NCBI GenBank assembly: GCA_903813345.2
Contig: CAIIXF020000011.1
Coordinates: 28,762,166-28,826,165 of the forward strand
DNA length: 64,000 bases
Direction: 5' to 3'
DNA from: Owenia fusiformis
Lineage: Eukaryota; Annelida; Polychaeta; Sabellida; Oweniidae
Shown here: in pieces, positions 24,480 through 35,900 of the stretch
How positions within the stretch are numbered: position 1 is the stretch's first letter
How the letters are laid out: the number at the start of each line of letters is the position of its first letter
Made by a program: the position numbers and the translations under genes
Notes under the pieces: generated by a model
Seen by the model: the letters and a program-made list of their open reading frames with translations, nothing else
Told to the model about the DNA's origin: nothing
Databases searched by the model: none

Positions 24480-27400
24480 TTAAAATAAGTCCAAAATTTG
24501 AAGAATTGTACATTATCAGGTCTGAATTTACGAAGTTCAGGTATGACCTTGGATGAGACTTATAATTTTAACATCTGTCTCTCTTTGTTGGTATGTATGG
24601 TTTTGTAGTGTGAAACTAATATGTAGAAAATAACTTAGATGGATTTGAAGAAGGTTTAAGGATTTAAATGAGTTCAAAATTTGAAGAATCGTACAATATC
24701 AGGTCTGAATTTACAAATTTAAGGTATGACCTTGGATGACCCTTATGTTTTTTATATCTGTCCCTCTTTGATGATATTTACGGTTTAATAGTAACGAACT
24801 AAGATTTAAAATATAATTTAGATGAATTTTAAGAAGGTTTAAGGATTTTAACATGTTCAAAATTTGAAGATTATATAATATCAGGTCTGAATTTACGAAT
24901 TTCAGGTGAGACCTTGGATGAGCCTTATATTTGTTACATCTGTCCCTCTTTGATGATATGTATTGTTTTGTAGTGTGAAACTAAGATGTAAAAAATAATT
25001 AAGATGAATTTTAAGAAGGTTTAAGGATTTTCACAAGTTCAAAGTTTGAAGAATTGTACAATATTAGGTCTGCAATTAACACATTTCAAGTATAACCTTG
25101 GTTGGTTCTTATGTTTTTTACACATATCCCTTTTTCATGATATATTTGGTTTAGTAGTGTAGAAATAATATGTATAATATAATTTGGATGGGTTTTAAAA
25201 AACTTAATGTTTTAAACAAGTTCAAAATCTTGGCGAATTGTACAATATCAGATCTGAAATTAACAGATTTCAAGTATAACCTTTGTTGGCCTTTATGTTT
25301 TTAACATCTACCTCTTTTTGATGATATATTTGGTTTAGTAGTATGGAACTAAGAGGTAAAACATAATTAAAATGGGTTTTAAGGAGGTTTAAGGTTTTAA
25401 ACAAGTTCAAAACTTGACAAATTGTACAATATCAGATCTAAAATAAACGAATTTCAGGTATAGCCTTGAATGAGCCTTATGTTTTTTACATATATCTCTC
25501 TATGATAACATATATGGTTTTGTAGTATGGAACTAAGAAGTAAAACATATTTTTTGATGGGTTTTAAGGAAGTTTTAGGTTCTAAAGAGGTTCAAAACTT
25601 GACAAATTGTACAATCTCAGATCTGAAATTAACAAATTTCAGGTATAGCTTTGAATGATCCTCATGTTCTTTTCATTCTAAACCTCTTTGATGATTTACA
25701 TGGTTCTGTATTGTATAGTACTACTAAAATGTAAAACATAATTTAGGAATTTGGGGTTTAAGGAAGTTTAACCCTAATGTCTACAGGGAGGGGGGGTCAA
25801 ATTGACCTACCACTCTGTTTTTTAAATGGTACTTTTTGCAAGTTTTTCTTGTGCCATCATTATTATTTTTCAGGTATAGCCTTGGATTAGCCTATGTTTT
25901 TTACATATATCTCTCTATAATAACATATATGGTTTTGTAGTATGGAACTAAGATGCAAAACATAATTTAGATGGGTTTTAAGGAAGTTTTAGGTTCTAAA
26001 GAGGTTTAAAACTTGACAAATTGTACAATATCAGGTCTGAAATTAACAAATTTCAGGTAAAGCTTTGAATGATCCTCATGTTCTTTACATTCTAAACGTC
26101 TTTGATGATTTACATGGTTCTGTATTATAGGACTAAAATGTAAAACATAATTTAGGAATTTGGGGTTTTAGGGAAGTTTAACCCTAGTCTGAAGTAGCGG
26201 CAATAAGCAATAAGTAAAAATTAATAAAAACCTCCTTAAAACCTCAAATTCCTAGATTTTGTTTTGCATTTTAGTTCCATACTACAAAGCCATGTAAATC
26301 ATCAAAGAAGTTAAGAATTTCAGACCTAATATTGTACAATTTGTCAAGTTATGAACCTCTTTCAAACCTTAAAGAGAGAATCAGATCTAGCAAGCAGCCT
26401 AACAAAAAATGTTTAAATTTTTGAATATTTCTGGCTTATGTCATTCCTTTTCATGTCTATTTGCTAATTATGCCCAAAGTGCACACTTTATTTCAGAAAA
26501 ACTAAAGATTTCTACAATAATGTATTATTTTTCCATAAAAATGGTTACCATTCTTATTATTTTGGGAGAATTTAAACATTTTTCACCCATTTTGCACTTC
26601 GAATTTTTAACACATCGTGAATCTTTTTAGAGATATTTTATTTGAGATTGTAAGGAATAGATTGGTAGGTGAATTGAACATGTTGTTTGTAATTTTGTCA
26701 CCCCCATAGATCTGATTCTGCCTTTAAACTTCCTTAAAACCCATCTAAATTATGTTGTACATCTTAGTTCTATACTACTAAACCATATATATTATCATAG
26801 AGATATATACCTAAAATTCATTAATGTCAAATATGATATTGTACAATTTGTCAAGTTTTGAACAGGTTTAAAAGCACAAACCTCCTTAAAACTCATCTAA
26901 ATTATGTTTTACCTCTTAGTTCCACACTACTTTATATTACAAGCCATATATTATATCATCATAGAGGGATAGATGTAAAAAAAGAATAAGGGCCATCCAC
27001 AGTTATACCTAAAAGTAATAAATTCCAGACCTGTTATTGTACAATTCTTCAAATTTTTAACTTGTTTAAAACCTTAAACTTCTTTAAAACCTGTCTAAAT
27101 TATGTCTAACATCTTAGTTCAACACTACTAAACCATATATGTCATCAAAAAGGGATAGATGTAAAAAAACATAAGGCTCGTCCAAGAAGGTAATACCCAA
27201 AATTCATTAATATCAGCTCTGATATTGTACAATTCATCAAAATTTGAGCTTGTTTAAGACCTTAAACTTATTTAAAACCCATCTTAATTATGTTTCACAT
27301 ATTAGCTCCACACTACTAAACCATATTATCAAAAAGAGATAGATGTTAAAAATATATGGGCCAAGCAAGGTTATACTTTAAATTTTTAATTTCAGATCTG

Positions 27401-28960
27401 ATATTGTACAATACGCCAAGATTTTGAACTTGTTTAAAACGTTAAGCTTCTTTAGAACCCATCTTAATAATGTTTAACATATCACCACACTACTAAACCA
27501 AATATTTCATGAAAAAAAGGGATAGGTGGAAAAAACATATGGGCCAACCAAGGTTATACTTGAAATTAATTGCAGACCTGATATTGTACAATTCTTCAAA
27601 TTGTTAAAATCCTTAAACCTTCTTAAAATGCATCTGAATTATTTTTTTACAACTTAGTTCCACACTACAAAACGATACATATCATCAAAGAGGGACAGAT
27701 GTAAAAAATATAAGACTCATTGAAGGTCTTACCTAAAATTTGTAAATTCAGATCTGATATTGTGCAATGCTTTAAATTTTGAACTTGTTAGAATCCTAAA
27801 ACCTCCTCAAAATTCATCTAAATTATATTGAACATCTTAGTTCCATACCATAAAACCATAAATATCATCAAAGAGGGACAGATGTAAAAAACAAAAGGGT
27901 CGTCCAAGGTCATACCAGAAATTCGAAAAATTCAAACCTGATATTATACAATTCTTCAAATTTTAGACTATTTAAAATCCTTAAAAACTCTTCAAAACCA
28001 TCTAAATCATTTTTACCATCTTACAGGTAGTTCCACATTACAAAACTATACATATCATCAAAGAGTGACAGATGTAAACATATAAGGCTCATCCAAGGTC
28101 TTACCTGAAACTCGTAAATTCAGACCTGATATTGTACAATTCTTCAAATTTTGAACTTGTTAAAATCCTTAAACCTTCTTAAAATTCATCTAAATTATAT
28201 TTTACATCTTAGTTCCACACTATAAAACCATGAATAGCATCAAAGAGGGAAAGATGTAAAAAACATAAGGGTCGTCCAAGGTCATACCTGAAATTCATAA
28301 ATTCAGACCTGATATTGTACAATTCTTCAAATTTTGGACTCATTTAAAATCCTTTAACCTTCTTCAGATCCATTTAAATTATTTTTTACTTATTAGTTTC
28401 ACACTACAAAACCATACATATCATCAAAGAGGGACATATGTAAAAAATATAAGGCTAATTCAAGGTCTTACCTGAAATTCGCAAATTCAGACCTGATATT
28501 GTACAATTTTTCAAATTTTGGACTTATTAAAACCTTTAAACCTTCTTAAAAACCATCTTAATTATTTTGTACGTCTAAGTTCCACACCAAAAAACTATAA
28601 ATATCATCAAAGTGGAACAGATGTAAAAAATCTAAGGCTCACCCAAGGTCTTACCTAAAATTCGTAAATTCAGACCTGATATTGTACAATTCTTCGAATT
28701 TTGAACTTGTTTAAAACTTTAAACTTCCTTAAAACCCATTTTAATTATCTTTCACATCTCAGTTCAATACTTCAAAACCATATTTATAATCAAAGAGGGA
28801 CAGATATAAAAAACATAAGGGTCATCCAAGGTCATACCTTAAATTTGTAAATTCAGACCTGATATTGTACGATTCTTCAAATTTTGAACTCATTTAAATC
28901 CTTAAACCTTCTTCAAATCCATCTAAGTTATTTTCTACATATTAGTTTCACACTACAAAA
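24480..28960. repeat. ~183-bp satellite, inverted about an apex near 26.5 kb
   Basis: Landmark ATTGTACAATATCAGGTCTG recurs about every 183 bp on the plus strand to about 26.1 kb and on the minus strand from about 26.3 kb onward. Units are diverged and A/T-rich. About 26403-26700 at the apex is not satellite and has no recognisable product. Confidence 0.75.
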
Positions 28961-28969
28961 CCATACATA

Positions 28970-29506
28970 CACTGGTGATCCACTCGATTACGCTGGTTAC
29001 CAAAACGAACCGTTTTGGTAACAAAATGTCGGAACATCCGGAAGGTACGATTTTTCTCGTTTCCTTATTTTACACGTTGTAGGCAGAATTCCCACGACAT
29101 TTTTTAACACAAACGTGTATCAGTATCATATGTTTAAGAAAGTGTACATATTTGCGAACAAATAGTTCAGAAAACTACAGAATCGTCGATTTACTTCCTC
29201 ACTTAAGTTACATAAACGGTTTGGGTTAAAAGTGCAGATCTTAACTGTTTTTCGAAAAACCGTTTATGTAACTTAAGTGAGGAAGTAAATCGACGATTAT
29301 GTTGTCCTCTGAGCTATTTTATCGCAAACATGTACATTTTCTAAAACATATGATACTGATGCACGTTGTGAGAAAAAACGTCGTGAGGATTCTGCGTACA
29401 ACGCGCGAAATAAGGAAAAAAGAAAAATCGTGCCTTCGACGTTCCGACATTTTGTTACCAAAACGGTTCGTTTTGGTAACCAGCGTAATCGAGTGGATCA
29501 CCAGTG
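28970..29506. mobile_element. 537-bp foldback element (CACTGGTGATCC ends, 5-bp TSD)
   Basis: The ends are CACTGGTGATCCACTCGATT and its reverse complement, with inverted arms of about 240 bp containing GGTTACCAAAACGAACCG. ACATA is duplicated (28965-28969, 29507-29511). Because the host is a repeated satellite, neighbouring units show the empty site and confirm the 5-bp duplication. The CAC terminus plus 5-bp duplication resembles the Transib/RAG type and the unrelated-sequence family at 2683. Apparent frames inside are arm shadows. Confidence 0.85.
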
Positions 29507-30999
29507 ACATACCAACAAAGAGAGACAGATGTAAAAATTATAAGTCTCATCCAAGGTCATACCTGAACTTCGTAAATTCAGACCTGATATTGTACAATTC
29601 TTCAAATTTTGGACTTATTTTAAAACTTTAAACTTCCTTAAAACCCTTTTAATTATGTTTTACATCTTAGTTCTACACTTCAAAACCATATTTAACATCA
29701 AAGAGGGATGGATCTAGAAACTATAGGCATCAGCTATAGTCATACACAAAATCACCCCTCTCAAAAATGTCAAAAAATCAATAATTTTTTTCTCGGCTCC
29801 TACTGATTCAATGAGTTTGAACCTTTTGGGCCTTATAGCCCTGCTACTGGTCACTTGACATGAACTTTTCCAATGTCTTCCAGTGTCTGATTGAAAAGTG
29901 AGGCTCTAAAAAGTAAGAAAATGGGTCCCGAATTTGCCCCCTGGGGTACATACTTTGTACTATTATTCAAATTCTGTAGGAGTGATTGGCATTATTTATT
30001 ATGCAAATGATTCATATATATAATGTCTATGTATGTAACTTACAAACATCAAGATATCTAAAGTAATCGAGAATGAAAAAATATTTTTCCCTGGGTGGGG
30101 TGTTTTTGGGGGTGGGGGGCTAACCCCTGAAAAAAAAGAATTATGTACCACTCTGTGACGCTATCACCTAGGTAGAATTTTCATCCAAGACTTCCTTCTA
30201 ACTGAAAATGCTGCCAAACCAACTATACTCCATTTATTAAGAATTTTCCTCCTCGCTCTTAGAGTACTTATTTATCTATGGTATAACAAATTATTATCAT
30301 TGTAGTATTTGCAATCACTTATAATTATGTGATTTGAAACATATTCTTTTTGAATGTTGTTTGTCAAAGGATATATGGAAATTTATATACAACACATGTG
30401 GTCTCAATATTCCGTATAGAAAAATAATAATTGGTTATAATGGCCAAGACTCTCAAACTAATTTTCTGGATTATTTTACAAGTATAGTTGCTTACAGCAT
30501 TTACAAATCCTACATTTTAGAACTGAATAGTAAAGAACAAAGAACATTTGAAAAGATACTTTTTATGTTAAAATATGAAATTAATTGTAGAAAAAATGTG
30601 TATTATTGTTCCAAATGGAATTTATTATCCAAACTACTGCAATGAGATTATGTAAACCTGTTTTTATAAATCATGTACTGTCTATTTAGTAAATGAATGA
30701 AATTAAGACTATTTTAAAAGAAAAAAAAGAACATTCTTACATCCTAAGCTCATGGCATTGGGGTTTCTGAAAATGAATACTCTGAACAGTGAACGAACAA
30801 ATGCTTTAACATATTAAGTATTATTTTATTCTGCTAATATTTTGTTTAACGATCAATGAGATCATATGTCATGCTACACTCCCCTCCAAAAGTTTGGTAA
30901 CTTGTAGAATCGCATGTCAAGACCTGTTCCTGTTATTCAATCCTTAATATATAGCATTCTCTGAAATATTTTACATACTTTGAATGAACATTTGAAGAA

Positions 31000-32010
31000 T
31001 TCACTTAAGGCGAAGCTAAATTAAACAAAAGTACAAAAAATGACTGCCATTTTTTTTGATGAAGACACATGTTTTTAAAATCTGTTTACCATGTATATGA
31101 ATCGTATATATTGACTTAAGAAACATCTCAAGGTTAACATCACACATAAACGCACATTTCAAAACTATGAATTGGGGGTACATGGATCCCCAAAGCTAGC
31201 ATGAAGAGTGTGAAGTGAGGCTACTTTTTGAAAGTTTCAAGGAGTAGCCTTGCAACAGTCACATATTTGCAAGAGTCCAAATTTTCCACAAATCATCTTA
31301 CCTTTCCCAGGAACAACGAAGGAGCATGAAAATGTGCACTTCTTGCATTGTTAGAGTATAATAAAGCTCAAACCATTGTGATTCTAATTATTTCATGTCC
31401 ACCATTTTGTTTGCCGGAACTGCTTCTAGACTTCCTGATTAATCCTCATAAAAGTTTTGTGACTACACCAAGTGGCATGGATTACCGCAAGTATATTTTA
31501 TCTATAACAGTATAATTATCATGATATTTACGATAGAGGCTTTATGAATGATAAACAATGGATACATGAATGAGGGTAACTCTGGAATAGAAAATAGTTC
31601 CAGCAAACAAGATGGTGGACATGAAATATTTAGAACTCATAATGGTTTGAGCTTTATTATACTCTTATAATGCAAGAAGTGCACATTTTCATGCTCCTTC
31701 GTTGTTCCTTGGTACGGTAAGATGATATGTGGAAATTTTGGATTCTTGAAAGTGTGTGACTGTTGCAAGGCTACTCCTTGAAACTTTCAAAAATAGCCTC
31801 ACTTCACACTCTTCATGCTAGCTTTGGGGATCCATGTACCTCCAATTCATAGTTATGAAAAATGCGTTTAAATGTGAAGTTTTCTTTTATGTGTCCCTTT
31901 TGTCAGGAAATGCATTCACATACAAGGAAAACAGTATACAAAATCTTCTGACATTATCAAAAAATATGGCTGCCATGTTTTTGTACTTTTGATTAACTTA
32001 AATGTCACCT
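31000..32010. mobile_element. ~1-kb palindromic element, exact ends unresolved
   Basis: Inverted arms share GTACATGGATCCCCAAAGCT, CTTCAAGGAGTAGCCTTGCA-like and CATGAAAATGTGCACTTCTT sequences (about 31170-31420 against 31600-31850). Weaker similarity reaches 31000 and 32010. No target duplication could be fixed and no coding capacity was seen. Confidence 0.7.
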
Positions 32011-32111
32011 TAATCTCAAAATCTAAGAAAGCGCATGAGATGAATCATACCAAGTTATTGTAGCAGCAAGCCAAATTAGAAACTACCAATCATTGGGAAC
32101 ATTTTCAGTAA

Positions 32112-32458
32112 AGCTAAGTTCACACTAATGGCGCGTTGATGGCGCTTTAAAGCGGCGTGCAAAGCCGCTTTTAAAGCGCCATCAAAGCGCCGTTGATGTG
32201 AACTTAGCTTAAGCTACGTTCACACCAACGGCGAATGCCACGCTTTAAATCGGCGAGCAAAGTGGCACCAAAGCATGGCGCTTTAAAGCGACTTGTAAAG
32301 CGGCACCAAAGCGTAACAAAGCTTGATTAAAAGCGTCGGGGTCGAAATAGGTCGTAGAAAAGCTCGGAGTAAAGTGGGGTGTTCGGCAAGAGCGCCAAAC
32401 GGCTTTGCACGCCGCTTTAAAGCGCCATCAACGCGCCGTTGGTGTGAACGTAGCTTTA
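32112..32458. mobile_element. Two AGCTACGTTCACACC-family MITEs next to the gene B 3' end
   Basis: A 94-bp palindromic unit (about 32112-32205) is followed by a ~245-bp unit (about 32213-32457), with ends AGCTA(A/C)GTTCACACCAACGG and GGCGCTTTAAAGCGGC-type interiors. They lie within about 210-560 bp beyond the gene B stop codon, so the 3' UTR may reach them. Confidence 0.75.
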
Positions 32459-32666
32459 AGCTCGATCATTTGTCGCCATTATAGATATTATTTCAAGAGA
32501 CGGGATGAAATATTGTAATGATTCAAGGACGACGATTAAAGGAATTTTCTTGTATCTCAGCCTTGATTCTCGGTCTACCGACATCGATTTAGACTGCATA
32601 CAGGAACCTTGTGTACTAAAAAGCTATTGGTTGAAATCATCCAGTGATAATCATAATAGTTCACAA

Positions 32667-32934
32667 TCAGTCAGCGAAGTTAACTTCACAATTTGGCGAT
32701 CCCCATGCTACCTTATTGAGGTACCCACATCGAATATAATGGCCATCAATGGCAGTCGAGGGTATTGTTCCCCCGACACTGCCAGTGCACGAACTGTCTG
32801 GGGTCCCCGTAACTTCCAAGTGAGCTGTATGAGGGGCAGGGCCGATGGCTTTCACTCCTTTGAAGTATATCCAACCGTTCTCAGATTGGGAACAATCCAT
32901 AGTTCCATCGAACATCCAATAATCGGGTCCCCAC
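32667..32934 (-). CDS. Gene B exon 4: last half of the unrecognised module
   Basis: Follows TTTCCAG and begins WGPDYWMFDG after the split codon. It includes NGWIYFKGVK, HTAHLEVTG and cysteines at DCSQ, SCTG, IRCG and PNCE, and ends NFAD-stop. A paralogous exon at 43671-43899 confirms it as coding sequence. The aromatic-rich, disulfide-bearing pattern suggests an extracellular beta-rich domain; no family is assigned. Confidence 0.78.
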
Positions 32935-35900
32935 CTGGAAACAATAGGTTAACTTTTCAATAAGCCACAGTATTATTATAAAACGAGTGCAAAAAGGGAA
33001 ATATTATACAAGATAAATTTGTAAATGCTGCAATATAGTCACGTTTAGTCAGGTGAGTTTTGTAAAGCTACGTTCACACCAACGGCGCCTTGATGGCGCT
33101 TTAATGCGGCGTGCGAAGAAGCGGCTTTGCACGTCGCATTAAAGCGCCATCAAAGCGCTGTTGGTGTGAACGTAGCTAAAGCTATGTTCACACCAACGGC
33201 GAATGCCACGCTTTAAATCGGCGAGCAAAGCGGCACCAAAGCATGGCGCTTTAAAGCGACTTGTAAAGCGGCACCAAAGCGTAACAAAGCTTGATTAAAG
33301 CGTCGGGGTCGTAATAGGTCCTAGAAAAGCTCGGAGTAAAGCGGGTTGTTCGGCAAGAGCGCCAATATTTTTTAAACTGTTTAAAAATATTGGGTGCTCC
33401 GTTACGAATTGATTAAAGCGCCGAGAGCGTATCAAAGCTTAACAAACCGTAACAAAGCTCAGCAAAGCTTGACCCAAAGCGTAGGAAAGCTTAACAGAGC
33501 TTGGTTCAAAGCGGGGACCCCAGTCTCTTCACGGTTTGTTACCACTTGACACGCTTCGTTTAGATGTCTCAAGCTTTGCTACGATCTGGCATGAAGATCT
33601 GACACGAGGTCAGACGCTTTCATCAATATCTGACACTCTTTGTTACGCTTTCATGAAGGACTCTCAAGCTTTTAACGAATTGAGACGCTTTAATCAAGGA
33701 TTGAAACGCTTTGTTACGCTTGACAAGCTCTTTCACGCTCTTTCACGCCTCGCGACAAACATCATGTCTTTTTCAGATAGGTCATGATCTGGTCCATCTG
33801 GCATTTGTGGATCTTGTTGTTCTGCCATCGTCTTTTCGAGTCAAAGATGCAATGGTTTTATGGATCTACTGCATCTTTATACAGCCATTTGATCAAAAGC
33901 GTCACGATAAAGGCGATCTCGAAAATGCACAACAGAGCTTGGCAATCGTATCAGAGCCTGATTAAAGCGTCATAATCGCATCAAAGCGTAATAATGCTTA
34001 TCAAAGCGTGATTTTAAGCGTAACAAAGCCTGGTCGAAGCGGGATCATAGCGTGAGGAACCGAAACAAGTCGGGAAATCAAAGCGTATCAGAGCTTATCA
34101 GAGCGTAACATTACTTAGGAGATCGTGATATTTTTGGAAAAGTAAACAAAAATGGCGGCGCTTTACTCGCCGATTTAAAGCGTGGCATTCGCCGTTGGTG
34201 TGAACGTAGCTTTAAAAATGTTTGGCGCTTTTGCCGAATATCCCGCTTTACTCCGAGCTTTTCTACGACCTATTAGGACTCCGACATTTAATCAAGCTTT
34301 GTTACGCTTTAGTGCCGCTTTACAAGCCGGTTTGGACGTAGCTTTAAGGAGTCATTGGCAGGATTAGTTTCTGATTCAATTAAATTGGAAGAAGCTGCCG
34401 CAATCTATACATCTTGGCAATCTGATACTGTCTGGTCTATTTCGAAATTACAAATGATATGTTAGTTGAAGATATCTTCCTGATAAACATGTGATTTTGA
34501 TCATTTTATGTCTCAAAACTTAAAATTCCAATAGATCTAGTGCTATTTCGCTGGAGACTTCAACTAGAAAACAGCAATTCCACCAGTACGGAGTAGCAAA
34601 TCCCAACGAACTGAACAAGGTTTGAGAAATAGCGGCCATTTTGAAAATGTCTTTTTGAACAGCGCTCATTTGTCCCAAGGTATCAGCATATTACAATCTG
34701 AACCAAATCCAGTATTTGAGTTACCAAAGATAACTTTTTGGAAAAACTACGCTCGCCTTGCAGTCTCTGTACGGCGTATCCAGTTTTTTAAAAACCGCAG
34801 GGTAGCTGTAGAAATTATAACTCGGAATTATAACACCCCAGTCACATTTCCTACGGCGACCGTGCGGTCTATCATTTCTGCGGTCAGTAACATTTCTACG
34901 CTCGCCGTGGAATTTCTGCGGTCGGATGCTTTTGAGTCACATTTCCTATGGCAGCCGCATGGCGAGTTTTTGAATTTCTGTTGATTTAACGTTAATTCTT
35001 TTTTTATTCTATCTTTATCAGTACAATTTATGAATGTTGTGCGTTGTGTTATACTTTTGCAGTCACATTTCTGCGGTCCTCGTAGAAATCAACAGGCCGT
35101 TGCAAGAACGCAGAAAAGGAAATGTGACTGCAAAAGTATCCGACCGCAGAAATTCGCACGGTCGCCGTAGGAAATGTGACTGGGGTGTTAGTAAAAATTT
35201 ATATGTATGGAATTTGTGGTAAAAAATCGATGCGTACATTTTTCAAGTCTCAAAAATTAGTTTTTATTTTAATATTATTTCTAAAATCAGCAAACCGATT
35301 ATCGTTTTGTAAATTTCGCCAGGACAATATTGTGCAGTTAATTTTTTTTCAAATCAGGCCTAAATTAGAAGGTCAAATAAAGGTAAACTTATTGCTTGTC
35401 CCTTTCGTCTTCAAAACCTTACACAATTTTGAAAATTTTAAAAGAGTCCGTTTGAGAAAATTCGAACAGTAGCCGTTATGCAGTTGTGACGTCAAAATGC
35501 ACATGTTCCAAAGAATAAAATGTGAAACTTTAGTGGGATTCTGATTATCATTTCAAAAGTTATCTCAATTTCAACGAACCTTGCAAGGGTAAAATGTTAC
35601 GTCTTACAGCGTATTTGACGATGTCGGGGTGTATTTAACTTAAAAATATGGTAGATCATATAAATGTTTTCAAGAAAAAATAATTTCACTGAAATGCGAA
35701 TAAAAATATATTTTAAAAGATATATGAAACACATAGATAGCTTTTTCAATAATGCAAATATTAACGCTTTAAGCTCGGACATGAGCCCGTATTTCCCGAA
35801 CTGTCCCCGTGTCCGTGTACGTTATAATTATGTTTTTCTGCGCCCATTGTAAAGCCTTTTAATCATAATTTCATGGGCGTAACCGAATTCTACTCTATGG

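Larger units (their letters stand above)
23827..30266. mobile_element. 6.4-kb palindromic element with inverted satellite arms, nested in the LINE
   Basis: The ends are TACTCTAAGAGCGAGGAGG and its reverse complement, and CTT flanks both sides (23824-23826, 30267-30269). Removing the element plus one CTT puts the LINE frame back in register across the junction, which supports these borders. The terminal ~500 bp includes CAGAGTGGTACATAATTCTT and C-rich tracts. The rest of each arm is a diverged satellite of about 183 bp with TTGTACAATATCAGGTCTGA and CTGTCCCTCTTTGATGAT landmarks, in opposite orientation on the two sides of an apex near 26.4-26.7 kb. No coding sequence was found. Confidence 0.85.
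23086..30728 (+). pseudogene. 5'-truncated, frameshifted LINE (L1/Tx1-like ORF2 3' part), split by a 6.4-kb insertion
   Basis: About 1.2 kb of LINE sequence. The 23086-23826 part encodes, over at least two frameshifts, a protein containing QQTIWNNRLFQLKGKPLFFK, like the region after the reverse transcriptase of L1/Tx1-type ORF2 proteins. After the insertion, 30270-30645 encodes a CSIC...H...C cysteine motif and further C-terminal sequence, with a stop codon (TAA at 30322) in the motif. An A-rich tail precedes 30729. GAACATTCTTA is duplicated at 23075-23085 and 30729-30739, the target duplication of the original insertion. The element is dead: truncated, frameshifted and interrupted. Clade assignment is by motif memory only. 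Confidence 0.8.

Noticed and set aside
32505-32963. 152-codon plus-strand frame (and the related one at 43632-44063)
   Set aside because: Both are antisense to the exon-4 paralogs on the minus strand, which have splice signals and matching phases.
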